Below are positions 46,710 to 59,165 of a stretch of 64,000 nucleotides of DNA, one piece after another. This DNA comes from Antedon mediterranea. Lineage: Eukaryota; Echinodermata; Crinoidea; Comatulida; Antedonidae. The DNA lies in the NCBI RefSeq assembly GCF_964355755.1, contig NC_092676.1:15670288-15734287 (forward strand), read 5' to 3'. The translations under genes and the position numbers were made by a program. The notes beneath the pieces are model-generated. The model was not told the origin of the DNA. It saw only the letters and a program-made list of their open reading frames with translations, and did not search any database. Position 1 is the first letter of the stretch, and each line of letters begins with the position of its first letter.

Positions 46710-47000
46710 TGGATGGGGGGGGGGGGGTAGTAGTTGACCGGGGGGTAGTTGACCGGGGGTAGTTGACCGGGGGTAGTTACCCGGGAGGTAGTTATCCTAA
46801 GGGGGTAGTTGTCCTAAGGGAGTGGTTGTCCGGGGGTAGTTGTCCGGGGGGTTGTTATCCTAAGGGGGTAGTTGTCCTAAGGGGGTAGTTGTCCGGGGGT
46901 AGTTGTCCGGGGGGTAGTTGTCCGGGGGGTAGTTGTCATAAGGGGGTAGTTGTCCGGGTGGTAAACATCCGGGGGGTAACTGTCTAGGGGTAGGTGTCCT
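46710..47000 (-). repeat. right minisatellite arm (inverse of left arm)
   Basis: Units such as GTAGTTGTCCGGGGG and GTAGTTGTCCTAAGGGG, the reverse complement of the left-arm units at 42439-42980. Confidence 0.9.
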
Positions 47001-47930
47001 AGAACCCCTCTTTCGCATACAACTTTTCAAAGTGTTTGACTTCTTCAATCAGGATATCTTTTTTGGCGCATGTTCCGTCAGAATTTTTAAATCTTTTTAT
47101 TTGTTTTCTTTTCCCGTTATTTTTTATAAGGAAGTATTTTGAATTCTTTTCTCCTTCTTCTACCCATTTCGCTCTTGAACGAATTTGAGCCCCTTTTACG
47201 TCGTAGGCATATATATCCTATAATTCTTTAGATTTAATTTCAATTTCTGTATTCACATATTCACCTCTATCATTGTTCATTCGTTTAGCATTTAGTTGTT
47301 GAATTTCTTTTTGTAAGTTTTCTTTATTTCTATTTATATTTTTTTATTTTAGTTTGCCAAAGTTGATTGAAAATTATTTGATTTGATTTTAATTAGTTCC
47401 CATATTTCTATGTTGTTAAGAAAATAGAATTGCTGTGAACAGCCATCTATTATCTGATTAATTTTGTTGAGAAATTGTTCGTCTTTTAAGTAATCGGAAT
47501 TTAATTTCCATAATCCTGGACCACGAGAGTCTTTGAATATATTTATTTTAATGGAAACTCTTTGGTGATTAGTAGAAATTGCAGGTCTAATATCGCGCAT
47601 GAGACAATGTTTCCTGTATCATGCAAACTTTTTGATACAAACCAGTAATCTATACGTTTAAAAAGGTTGGCCGATTTTCTTTTTGATCGAGTAGCTTATC
47701 TTGAATACAATTCATATCTTCAACATGTTTGAATTTGCATCTCAATATTATTAAAAAAAGAACCTCTTACTTTTGAATCATTTGGCGAGTATATTCACCA
47801 ACGTATCGATTTTGGTCCTTTTGTTTTAGTAGCTATTACGTCATCTTCTTTGTGATCGCTTTCTTCGATTTCGATTACGTCAACTAGACTATTCAGAATT
47901 CCAATAAAAGGTAATTTCTTTGAGCTGAAA
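47001..47930 (-). mobile_element. Tx1/L1-like LINE remnant, endonuclease end and linker
   Basis: The minus strand reads TNHQRVSIKINIF, RGPGLWKLNSDYLKD and IWELIKIKSNNFQ, the end of an L1-type endonuclease and the following linker, then FEKLYAKE at the break. With 40340-42438 it forms one element split by the foldback insertion. Many stops and frame changes. Confidence 0.7.
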
Positions 47931-47934
47931 TTTT

Positions 47935-50440
47935 GTATTTATTTATTCTTTCTTTTGAATGGATTGCATTTTCAGTAACGCAGTACTGCTTTCCAAAATA
48001 GTCCAGTTTAAAAGTAAAGAAAAATTATAACATATAAAAATACATAAAGATAAAAGCATAGTAGGCCTAATTTAAAAGATATATACAGAACAGTTAAAAA
48101 CAAAAATGTAGGATCAATTAGATGACATTAGATTGCTATATTTTTTAGTTTATAAATATTTTTCCCAGTTACTTTTGTTCTAGTTTCAGTTGGTAAAAGA
48201 TTCCATTCTTTTGTTGCTCTGTATTTGAAGGTTCTTTTACCTTGAGCATTAATTTTTCCAATTTGGTGTTATTATTGTTTTACAACTTTGGCTACGGGTG
48301 CATTTGGGGTGGAGGGAGTCATTAAACTTAAACATTGAGGATATATATGATGGTGAATGACCATTAATGCATTTGAAAGTTGTAAATAGTAGATGTTCCC
48401 TCCATCTTTGATTTAGTGTAACACAATTAAGTGTTTTAAAAATATCATTTATTGGTGTGTATATATATCTGCGGATAACAGAACTCTCCTAATCTATTTA
48501 ATAATATTTGAAGCGTATTTAAATTTTGATTTGTACAATTAGTCCATACAGCACTACAATAGTCAAACAATGGCATTATAATAGAATTTGCCAGCATAAT
48601 AATTAATAGTTGTATGAGATGTCAAGTAGTATTTCACACGCCGTATTACCCCTATTCGTTTAGAAACTTTTGATGATACACTACGGTATTTATTAGTCGC
48701 GTGGACGCGACTCTATAGTTCACTATGTCGGTCGGTAGGTCTGTCTGTCGGTCCGGTATCACTATGCGTTTTATCGCTTTTCTGTACTTTTTGAACTGTT
48801 TTGATGTACAGAGAAGTCTTAACTATGTCGGTCGGTCTGTCAGTCGGTCGGTCGGTCGATCTGTCGGGTATCACTTTGCGTTTTTCTGTACTTTTTGAAC
48901 TGTTTTGATGTACAGAAAAGTTTTAGTCGCGTGGACGCGACTCTGTAGTTCACTATGTCGTTCGGTCGGTCTGTCTGTCTGTCGGTCCGGTATCACTATG
49001 CGTTTTATCGCTTTTCTGTACTTTTTTAACTGTTTTGATGTACAGACAAGTTTTAACTATGTCGGTCGGTCTGTCGGGTATCAATTTGCGTTTTTCTGTA
49101 CTTTTTGAACTGTTTTGATGTACAGACAAGTTTTAAAGTACATTACTTTTTGAAAGTTCATTTTTTTCTGAGAGCGCGCGACTTATGGCTGTTGGCCTTG
49201 TTTCAATTTAATTCAATTCAACTTTTGTTTTAGATAATTGTCCATATGGTACAATACAAAAACAAAACACACACAAAAAAAGAAGATGAAGGAGAGAGGA
49301 CCGTAACACTTTTATCTATTGGTATATTAATATTTGATCCTTCCATGTCAATTTAGGATCAAATATAACACCTAAATACTTGATGATAATGGAACTAACA
49401 ATGAAAGAGTGGAATCATTTAAGTATTTAAGTGACTAGTACCAAATACCATGAGTTTAGTGTTTTTAACATTCAAAGTCAATCTGTTGTAATGAGCATCA
49501 GGAAGAGAATTTACATATATAATAAATAACAAAGGACCTAAAATAGAGCCCTGTGGAATTCCAATGTCAATTTCTCTTAAATCAGAAATTGAACTATTTA
49601 CATTTACAACTTGTGATCTATAACTTAGATATGAAGTAAACCAATTTAGGGCATCATTACATATACCAATTTCCTTAAGTTTAGCAATAAGTACCTTGTG
49701 ATTAACAGAATCAAAAGCTTTCTTTTAAATCTAAAAATATTGCAGCAGTTACAAACCATCATTATAATTATTTAGAATATAGTCAGATACATCTAAAAGT
49801 GTTGTATTTGTGGAATGTTTCTTTCTAAAGCCAGATTGTGATGGGTTTAAAATATTATTATTTGATAAAAACTTACTTATGTTTAGAAACTATATGGTTG
49901 CACGTATGCAGTTATATCATTATTACAATTCTTATTATTTAATTTTTCCTTGTTTAAATCAAACTTATTAGTTGAAAAAGAAGAATCTAGTTCATATTTA
50001 ATATCTTAGGCTTCAATTGCTTCGCCTTCATCTCAGCAGACAGTTTTTTTTTGTTGCAGAATTTAGCTTTATGGCGATTAATGTTGCAGTTCAAGCAGGT
50101 CTACGATGACGACAGGCATGACTGACATGAACAGGTTCGTTGCAGTAGTAGCATACGTTAGTGGCAGCGGCAGGACCCATTCGATTTACACTGTTCCTAC
50201 AATAATTGAGGATGGGTTTAACATATACTACGAAGCAATTTTCACTTGTTCGTTAGCCTTTGACTCATCAAAGCGTTGGCACATAGCTGAAATGTAGACA
50301 TTTCCGGTTTTCTAGCAAAGTCACGAGTGCATCAACATCATCTTTGAATTTCTCCAGAGAAAAGTTATCCCCACTGCAATCATTCGTTCCAACATGAATA
50401 AATGAATGAAAATGTTTTAGCATTCAATCACCGATACGAT
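47935..50440 (-). mobile_element. degraded CR1/L2-type LINE with ORF1 esterase remnant
   Basis: From right to left on the minus strand: an SGNH-esterase-like piece (FIHVGTNDCSGDNF, ALVTLLENRKC; about 50310-50420) typical of CR1/L2 ORF1, then RT fragments (KAFDSVNHKVLIAKL, DIGIPQGSILGPLLFIIYV, LNVKNTKLMVFG; about 49430-49730), then the C-terminal end (RATKEWNLLPTETRTK; near 48190). A 3' tail rich in ATTT words lies at about 47935. The endonuclease is not recognisable. The GTCGG element at 48694-49200 interrupts it. The pieces may come from one or two copies. Confidence 0.6.
48694..49200. repeat. GTCGG-core repeat, tandemly duplicated copy
   Basis: Two left-end blocks AGTCGCGTGGACGCGACTCT occur 229 bp apart (48694 and 48923), each followed by GTCGG runs and TCGCTTTTCTGTACTTTTT. 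A single right end GCGCGCGACTTATGGCTG, then TTGGCCTTG, closes the element. Same family as 14328-15014 and 37806-37902. Confidence 0.75.
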
Positions 50441-52118
50441 TAGAGAGGTTTGCATTCAATTGATTCTTTGGTGTGTACGTCTGAAATAACTGATGTATTA
50501 CTTCCATATATCTATATTTTATATTTTTAAATTTATACTAACAATTTATATCTTTTTATTGATTAATATTATAATCATAACAATAAATATCAAAAAAATA
50601 TATATAAAATAATATTTATCGCATAATATACAGTTTTTTATATACATAATCATTACTAATAATAATAATAACTACTATCTTCATCTTCTTATGCGGAACA
50701 TCATTTGAATAATAGAACACATCTACACATAATCAAACACCGTACTCTATCTCATTTCAATCTTCTATCGACTAAAGCCGAAAGTATAGTCGTTATCTCG
50801 GAACCGTTCTATGTCGTCCTCCACTAGGTAGGCTTACTTCATCCCCACTTCATCAAGCCTTCTATGAATGGATGACTGGTTGGGAGCAGGAAAGAACGCT
50901 ATTAGACCAAACCCAGTACCGTTTTTGTTTACGATGATGAGGAAAATTATTACCCTACGATGGTATTATACTCTTTGTAGGAAAACTTGATACTTTATAA
51001 TCAGAGCCATTATTATATGGAGTGGAGTTGTAGCTTGGTGGTAATGATGCTTGGCTACCACTCCAAGGGTCCTGGGTTCAAGTCCCGTCACATGTCAGTA
51101 TTTTTTCTAAGGACCAAATTACTCCACTCCCAAAGACTTGTAATAAGACTTTGTTTATGTAGATCATCTTGTGTATATGTTTGTCTTGTGAACCTCTGAG
51201 AGTCCTTAATGATCACCATCATTAAATATCAAGAAATATTTCTTACAAAAAACGCTGCTCGCTTTATTGAAAAATATTTTTTATTTTAAATGTTTTTGAA
51301 TGTGTCATTTTATTGTCACATAATAGTTATTGTACCTGAAAAAAATGTAATTTATATGTGAATAAATATTATTTTTTTGTTACAGAAGTGAATACTCAAT
51401 TTCTGTCACTTTAGTTAATTTTATTGCTAAGGTCAAATCTGGGGGTCACTTCATCACCCTAGATATTTCAATTGTGAAGTATCCTATTACAAACACAAAC
51501 TTTAATGGACTGTTTCGATAATAATTCAATGAATATCTGACAGTGAATATACCAGTAGCAGCTGGAATCAATAAATTATAGTGGAGTTTCCATTTTCACA
51601 AAACTGTCTGTCCTTAGAACTATAACTGCTGCTTGCTTTAGCTTCTGATTGAGTAGTCCTAATGGGACGTAGCGGTCTAGAGCAGTAGCGTGAAAAAAAA
51701 AAATATAATGGCTCTGCTTGTAATTTAGGAACAGCGCCCTCTATTCGTAAGCCTGGTGGCGCACGCGGCGGCGATGTATGTATACAAAGTCACATGTAAG
51801 AAAGTAGGTAGGTTCTTTGGTACACCAACTTCGGATAACGTGCAACCTCTAAATAGAGAAGAAGAGCAGAGACTAGCCTAGAGTAGGAGTGTTCTTGTAG
51901 ACTACTACTATACTAGCCTGTAGTGTAGAAATAGGGGTAAAACTTGTTTAGGCGTTAGAGGAGGTAACATCAGTAGGCCTAGCCATGGAGGTATCTAGTA
52001 GTAGGGAAGCCGCCGCGCTTCACTCCGGCCGCCGTATCAGTTTATGGCGATGTTATGCACTCCGGCCGCTATTCAATTCGACTTCCTGTGTGCAAAGGGG
52101 CCGTTAGTATGGAGCGCT
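50441..52118. other. gene-poor stretch with one SINE-like element
   Basis: It holds the SINE-like element at 51020-51240. The rest is AT-rich with CTAGTAG-type simple words at 51890-52000. No supported gene. Confidence 0.5.
51020..51240 (+). mobile_element. tRNA-derived SINE-like element
   Basis: TAGCTTGGTGGTAATGATGC (box A) and GGGTTCAAGTCCCGTC (box B, 51074 on) have tRNA spacing, but no clean acceptor stem can be drawn. A tRNA-unrelated body follows (TTTTTTCTAAGGACCAAATT), so a SINE fits better than a tRNA gene. Confidence 0.6.
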
Positions 52119-52124
52119 CATATC

Positions 52125-54368
52125 TATGGAACGCCATCGCTGCCTCCGGAAGCAAACTTTAATTCTATTCGGCTCTTTTACCATTACGTTCGGCTCTTTT
52201 AGCATTCGGCGCATTTCTATTCGGCCCATTTAATGGTTAATAAGGTGGGACAATTGCAAGTTCTCTAACACATTAATCATGTCAATAAAATGATTAGTCA
52301 TATTGAAATAGCCTTCAAATTCATTTAAAGGGGGATTCTGGGTTTAAAATTGCTTTTAAATATCGTTTATTTATTAAATAAAAAATATTATAACAATATA
52401 GACATGTCAGAATGAAGAAATAATAACGAGAAATTAAAAAAATTAAATTTCATATACATTTTAGGGTAAATTCATGGAAAGTCTGTTTTTTCAGCAGCTT
52501 AGGGAAGCTCATTAATATTCATGAGATATTCACAAAATCACGTCATCAGTGGATTCCAAACTCGCGACGTCATGTACGTTGTGTTTGTCAACTAAATTTA
52601 CATCTCTCTCTCCTGTCAAACGACGACCACCCGATCATTGTGAAATACATTTTTTGTAGATTTTCTAAGCTATGCCTAAAGTGTAATAATAACAGTAGTA
52701 GCATATATTTATTTGACAAAATACAAAATTTAGTACAGATTACGGAGTCATAAATTATATACTATTTTTATACCTCGAATAGTACAGATCGTATTATCGG
52801 CTTCACGTACTAGGGTAGGCCTAGCCTAAATCATTTTGTTTCATGGGTGAGAGCCATTCTGACTAGGGATTAAAACGCTAAAACATTGGGGCCCATCATG
52901 GGCCTAGCTAGCCTACTACTAAACGATTGGCCCACTACTAAACGATTGGCCCATAAATAACAAAACTCAGTGGATTCCAAACCCATCCTATCAACCAAAC
53001 TCCTAAACAATCTAAACCTAAAACATTCTACAAAATCGGCTGTAAATATCGCCGTCCGCACGTATGGTTTCCCGATCGTCTAAGTAGGCCTAAAATAGGC
53101 CTAGTTTACTCTCCAAAAAAGCGGATACTACTGCATCAAGCAAGTAGACCAGGTAGTAGGAAGGAGACCTAGCCGATCCGGCCCAGTTAAAAATTGAGCT
53201 AGCTAGTGTAGTAGACCCTATGCGAATTGATACTACCAGGCCTTTTACTAGGCTACACTTCTTAAAATTAGCAATACTTATGTTTACAAATATTCCAACT
53301 CTCTCATTCGAGCTATATTATCTATACCATTTCGGTAGGTCGAGTCGACCTTCAATCAAATACTGTACATCGTTCATGTTGTAATTATAGACGGGGTATA
53401 CTCGACCCGACCAGTTTGGTATTGTATACTGTATCTGCTTATCACGTGACGCTGCCAGGCGGGCAGGTGGTATAGGGTAGAGCACGCGTATTGATCGTCG
53501 TCTCGCTCTCTCCTCGCTCAGCAGGAATGTATACGTTACGCTTCATTGATTTTGAAGGCTTTCCCTAAGTCAGTGCGAAAATCGGCAAACGTAAAGTGCA
53601 AACATATCTAATTTTTCACTGTTTTGATGAATTTTCATAGAACATTGACTTTATAAATGGAAAGACCGACTAAAATTACATCAGAAAAGTATAATTTTAC
53701 AAAAGTAATTGATATGGTTAATGATAACGGGTCGTCGGAAGATTGACCATTTCACGAATTTCCTTTTCTGGTAACACAGTGTCATATCGCCGTAGCTGCA
53801 CTTGTAATCTGGCCTTATTTCACAGCCTTCGTTCTGCTTTACTGGGCGCTTATATAAATTGAAACTTTTACCGTTCAAGAGACAAACAAATATATTTTAC
53901 ATTTTTTACTATTCATTTTAAACCCGGAACCCCCCCTTTAATTCAACCAACCAAACACTCTACATGCTGCATCTATATGTTTTGTAAACTTTTCATAAAC
54001 TCATTTCCAGCCGTTGATTTTCTTCCATTTGACCCCATGTAAAAGGTTAGAATTTAATTGCGCCGTATAAAAAAGGGCCAAATCAAAAAGAGCCGAACGT
54101 AATGCAGAAAGAGCCGAATAAAAAAGGGCCGAATTAAAAAGAGCCGAACGTAATGGTAAATGGGCCGAATAAAAAAGAGCCGAATTCTGAAAGAGCCGAA
54201 CGTAATGGTAAATGGGCCAAATAGAAATGCGCCGAATGCTGAAAGAGCCGAACGTAATGGTAAATGGGCCGAATAGAAATACGCCAAATGCTAAAAGAGC
54301 CGAACGTAATGGTAAAAGAGCCGAATAGAATTAAGGTTTGCTGCCGGAGGCAGCGATGGCGTTCCATA
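52125..54368. mobile_element. 2.2-kb foldback element with inverted minisatellite arms and 6-bp target duplication
   Basis: The left end TATGGAACGCCATCGCTGCC (continuing TCCGG) and right end GGCAGCGATGGCGTTCCATA are reverse complements. Inside, the left arm has CGGCTCTTTTACCATTACGT units and the right arm the inverse, ACGTAATGGTAAAAGAGCCG and AATGGGCCGAATA variants (54056-54340). Exact CATATC copies flank the element at 52119-52124 and 54369-54374. The 1.8-kb interior has no recognisable gene; the Ser/Phe/Arg frames in the arms are repeat by-products. No transposase, so non-autonomous. Confidence 0.85.
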
Positions 54369-54374
54369 CATATC

Positions 54375-55435
54375 TACGTTTTCTATACTGTTCAGTGTTA
54401 TAACAAATTCGGCGCTACTGCAGTTTCGCACCACACTGTTATATCTTCGACTTCTCGCTTAATTTTTTTCTCACACCCACATACAGTTTTGGGCCATTCT
54501 GTAACATGTTCCCATGATTTAGCCACCGTTATATTACCTTATCACAATAAAAAATGCCTTTCAAAACAGCTCCTTTTCCGCGAATACTTTGATCGAACTG
54601 TGGCCATTTTAGAATCAGAAAATTGCCAGAGCAGAAAGCAATGTTTTATTTTCTGTTTTTATTTTTAAACTGCAAAGAGTGGTTTTTATAACGAACCAGC
54701 TGTACATATCAAAACGGCAATGATATGAGTCCGTACATAAAACATTGATAGGACCTTTTAATATGAATAATAATACTAATAATGAAATATTAATTTAACC
54801 TCTATTTCGCCAGCTGAAAACATTTCTTGCCTTTCAAAACTAAATAGGCCTATAATATGTGTAATCGGATTTTATAACACTGCCTTCTTCTATAGTTTCT
54901 ACATTTTTTGGGAATGAAGCATACATTCTGGCAATTAAGTGATAAATATAAGATGGCGAACATTTCGCAGTGTGTTGACCGCGAGTTCAGTATGGTTTAA
55001 AATGTTTTGAAAAGTATTGTTATTTAAAAAAAATTACTTCGTAAGTGGTCGAATCGTATGTTGCATAATATTATGTTGTAAGTGTGAAAAAGAAAGAGCG
55101 ACCGGACTGAAGCGCGGCCGGAGTGATCTGTATTCAGTAGTAGTAGGTGCTAGGCCTAAACTAGTAGTAGTAAGTAGTAGTAGTACTTAGTTAGGCTAGT
55201 ATTTATTATTAGCGACAAACACAACATTTTGAAATGGCTTGTAAGGAAATAAAGTAATTGAATAAAGCAATTTAAAGCAAAAATTAAGTATTGGTAAAGT
55301 TTAATTAATTAACATCTTTTGTGTATACAAAAATTGTACTGTGTTTTGTCTATTGTAAATTCAGCACCAGTTATCAATGAATTTTCATCTTGTATGTCCT
55401 ATTGATATATATGAAATTTTTTTTCAATTCAATTC
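54375..55435. other. spacer, no gene seen
   Basis: AT-rich with AGTAGT simple words at 55135-55195. No coding, RNA or mobile feature that I can support. Confidence 0.5.
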
Positions 55436-56620
55436 AAATAACTTTTAAACAAATTTAATGCAGGCCCTCGAATACCATAATGGGATAACTTAAATAAAAG
55501 AATATCATAATCAATAGTGTCAAAAGCCTTAGAAAGATCAATAAAGGGTCCAATAGCGAAATCATTGCGTCCAATAAGAGCCATAGATGTATTGTATTTT
55601 TTACGAAAACCGAATTGTTGAGCGTATAAAATATCGTATTTGGTAATAAAATTAAAAGTTCTGTCGTAAATAATTCTTTCTAAGGGATTTGAGAAAACAG
55701 GTAAAATAGAAATAGGGCGATAATTCGTTAAGTCAGATTTACTGCCAGATTTAAAGATGGGTGTTGCACGAGCTATCTTCAATCTGCTTGGGAAAATTCC
55801 CTTAGTTAAAGAAATGTTTAAAATATGGCATAAAGGGAGGGAGATAAGTTCGGTAACTTGTTTGATGACTTTCGCATGTAGGTCGTCAATACCGGGGGAC
55901 TTATTACTCTTGAATGAACGCAAAATTTTAATAACTTCGTCCTCATCGACTGGGGATAAAAAAATAGAATGAATATTTGGGTTAGGAAGAAATTCTTTAT
56001 ACGATGTGTTTGTCTTGGGTATTTGGTTAGCTAAGGTGGGACCAATTTCAGTAAAAAATGAATTAAAAGAGTTTGCAATCTTGGTGGGATCATTTGACAA
56101 TTCACCATTGCAGTTAAAAAAAGTATTACTTTGTTTGTTAGAGGATTGTTTTATAAGGGAATTAATAGTTTTCCAAGTGGCCCTTATGTCATTTTTATGT
56201 TTAATAAAAGTATTTTTAAAATAATATGATTTAGCAGTTTTGATAAGACAATTGATTCGGTTGCGACATTGTTTATATTTTGTTTCATTTTTCGCAGAGG
56301 GACGATGAAGAAAGTTTGAGTATAATTTTTGCCCATATCTAATGGACTTAAGAAGAGAGTCGGTCATCCAGCCAGGTCTTGAGTTTAGTTTTAGTTTTTT
56401 TGATAGTTTTGTATGGAAATGTTTTATTGTAAAGTAACGAAAAGGTATGTTCAAATTTGTTGTATGCTTCATCTGGGTTTTGGGTATTTAGAATGTCAAT
56501 CCATTGTTCGCTAGACAATTCTTGACAAAATTTATCAATAGTGTGTTGGTTAATGCATCTAAATCTAAATGATTCATCTCCATCTTAGTTAGAGTTGGAG
56601 TTTGCCAATTGGTAAAAATG
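55436..56620 (-). mobile_element. LINE fragment (same family as 31320-33094), 5' part of RT region
   Basis: The minus strand carries the linker upstream of RT and the first RT motifs: RPGWMTDSLLKSIRYG, FNSFFTEIGPTLANQI, KSNKSPGIDDLHAKV, LTNYRPISILPVFSN, QQFGFRKKYNTSMALI and LSKAFDTIDYDIL. It ends abruptly after FKSYLN, so the catalytic FADD and all the 3' part are absent. A frame change near 56390 separates it from further matching sequence (DEAYNKFEHTFSLLYN) upstream. It overlaps the 31320 copy only in the early RT region. Confidence 0.82.
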
Positions 56621-57726
56621 AATTTCCATTAAAAAAAACGAACATTCGTCCATCTAGACCTGGCTCTGAATAAACTGACCCAGAGAGATCACATTGCGTG
56701 ACTTCTCCCATCACACATCTTGTTTGTGTCAATCGAGTAAATTAAAACAACATTCCCTTTACGGTAACTCAGAGCCCTACAAATTCTGTGCTGACTGTTT
56801 TTGGAAATTGCGTGTATACACTCGACTAACGAGAATTTGTTTTCAGAATCGCTTAGTTAATAATATTAATGTTTATAGACGCTGATTTCACCAATAATAA
56901 ACTTCAAATCGCAAGCATGTGCATTGGATTTATCCGACGTAATGTGTGATGTTTTTGTGATGGTGAAGACAGAAAACATTCCACACATGAGTGAATAAAG
57001 AGCAAATAAAACACACAAACAAAACAATTTATTCATTTATTGTTTTATGTAAAAACACAAAGTAAGAAACTAGCTTGGCTTAGGCTGCTAAGGTCTAACG
57101 CCGACCAGCGATTTTACACACCTGACTTGGTTGTGATGACTCGTTACTGTGTCCGGCCAGCATGAGCCTACACACAATAAATACGCCTAACATTCTTGTG
57201 GTCATGTTTTATTTGTTTTAATCACAAATTGTTATGAATAAAAGATAAAAACAACACTAGGCCTAGACACTACATATTTAAAGATGTATTGTCCCCCAAA
57301 ATCATGAAAAATAAAATTTATGCAGTTTTAATTCACTTCCATAAGAAAAAAAAACATTTTCACGATTTTCCAGCAAAGTTGGATAACATTAATCCCATAT
57401 GACCACAAGATCCCCATTCTTCTGTATATCCATATAATAGTGGTAATCTCCTTTGTTTTAAATCCTTAAACTCTGCAATGGTTGCTTTTTACCAGGTTTC
57501 TAATACAATGCCATTCTTTTCATTTGACCACAGATGAGTAATTTTTTTTCCTAGGAGAATCAGCGGATCCATAATGACATTTTTTTGTGAACATTATCTA
57601 TGTCTTCATCAGCCATGAAGCTTGCCAAATTTTCTTTTACCTGCTCAACAGAAAATTGCTTCTCTTTAGATGAAAAACAGAAAGTGCAGTGTTTGCCTTC
57701 TGATTTACAATCCTAACTTCTAACTG
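56621..57726. other. spacer, no gene seen
   Basis: Contains no feature that I can support. Short open frames lack recognisable content. Confidence 0.45.
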
Positions 57727-58928
57727 TCATCTGCAAACATCAATAATAACCTCTAAAAGTGTTCGTAGCAAAGCTTCAACTTGCTTGTCATTTTCTTGTG
57801 GGCACATCAAATCATGACCAGACTTTTGTAAGTGTGGCAGTAACAGATAAAAACCCATTGCATTTCGATATAAAATGTGAAAATTGTTTCCCATGATAGG
57901 GGATAATGTCGCTAAGCTTGAAACTACTCCCTTCAACTTCAGCGGACAAACCAACAGCATTGTGATAACAAAGCTTGCACACTGCAGCAATAAAGCACCA
58001 CTCAAACTTTGTCGAAACAACATGGCCTTCATTTTGACTTCATTTCTACTTTATCAGCAAATTTTTAATCTTTACAGGTAGAAAGTTCCTGGTATCGCCA
58101 CTTTACTCTCTTTTGGCTTGTACTGGGTACAGGGATGGCAAACTCACTGACATAAATGCCTCAATGCCTATGATCATTCGTAATCTTGCTTAGAGTACTG
58201 TTATGGGCTTCGCATGAGTTCGAGCGGTCCACCACAGCACAGTTTGTCTAGTGTTAATAGTAACGGGTTAAACACGTTTCCAGCACGCTGCCACCATGTT
58301 ACGGGCTTCGCATGAGTCAGAGCGGTTTACTTAATTTAGTCAGATAGGAGAAACGTCCGAGTGGTTTAATATATCAAGTTATCAGACAAAGATGAACATC
58401 AAAAATGCAGTAAAGTTTAAGTATATTTCTTTAATAATGTCTTGCTGACCTTGCTACCAAAACTAAAACAAAACTTAAAACATCTTAACTATTTAAAAAA
58501 CCCACCCTGACTTCTGATTGGCCAACAATATTCCAAGTAGTTTGATAAGTAATAGCCTTTTTCAAAAATTAAGACAAAATTACCGTTAACTTTGTCTGTG
58601 GCTTTTTTTCTAGGCCACATGGTACCATATGGTATGTGTAACTGTAAGAGGAGTAACTAAAGGTTACTGGATAATAACCTCTATAGTATGAGTTATTATC
58701 ACAAGTACTATCTTTAATATTGCTTACATCAACACCATTTTGTTTTAGGATATTTAGTAACCAAGCAATAATGTATGTAGCAATAGGCTTTTTCCGCTTA
58801 AGCACCCAGTCTCTCATCTCAAAAACAGCTCCATTAGTTATGTGTTCACCAACATTCAGTAAAGAAGTATCATCACTTTCAAAACTGGATATTTTGATCC
58901 CCAGTGCATCTGAATAATATGTTGTCAA
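57727..58928 (-). pseudogene. unrecognised degraded minus-strand coding pieces
   Basis: Two frames look protein-like but I cannot name them: 58032-57727 (HLQKSGHDLMCPQEN, KQVEALLRTLLEVI) and 58928-58569 (LGIKISSFESDDTSLLNVG, FEMRDWVLKRKKPIATYI). They precede, in minus-strand order, the 3' side of MULE-like pieces at 59166-59600 and may belong to the same dead element. Two copies of GGGCTTCGCATGAGT lie between them (about 58207 and 58303). Confidence 0.3.
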
Positions 58929-59165
58929 TATATCTTTTTTATAGCCTGAATGGCGTCTATTCTAGAAAACCAGTGTGTTGGGCATAGTTTTGAAATTGCT
59001 TTCCTTCACACATTGAACATAAATTCAATTAAACTCTCTTTGTTGGCTCCATTGCTCAGGAGGAGTTTTCTGTTGTTCCCAATAGATTTGTAAAAGTTGT
59101 GCTCCCCTAGTTGCTCCTTGTGATCTTTCAGCATTTTAAATAATTACAAAGGGGTATTATATATC

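Larger units (their letters stand above)
42439..47000. mobile_element. 4.6-kb foldback-type insertion with inverted minisatellite arms
   Basis: The left arm (42439-42980) is built of about 20-bp units such as GGACAACTACCCCCTTA. The right arm (46710-47000) is the same in reverse complement, such as GGGGGTAGTTGTCCTAAGG. The two arms therefore point inward as long inverted repeats. The structure splits a Tx1/L1-like ORF2 between the linker FEKLYAKE (right side, minus strand) and IDIQKCCNLI (left side), showing it inserted as one unit. Its interior holds an L2/CR1-like LINE and a small foldback MITE. I could not identify an exact target duplication or a transposase. Confidence 0.65.

Noticed and set aside
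54054-54367. Ser/Phe/Arg-rich repeated frames on the minus strand
   Set aside because: They arise from the minisatellite arm of the foldback element, and equivalent frames exist in several phases.
51990-55130. A wider inverted repeat around the 52-54 kb foldback (CACTCCGGCCG on both sides)
   Set aside because: The shared words are short and not collinear; the clear element ends with its CATATC duplication.
58200-58330. Two GGGCTTCGCATGAGT copies as LTR ends
   Set aside because: Only about 25 bp are shared and no LTR-like boundaries or coding region of an LTR element are present.
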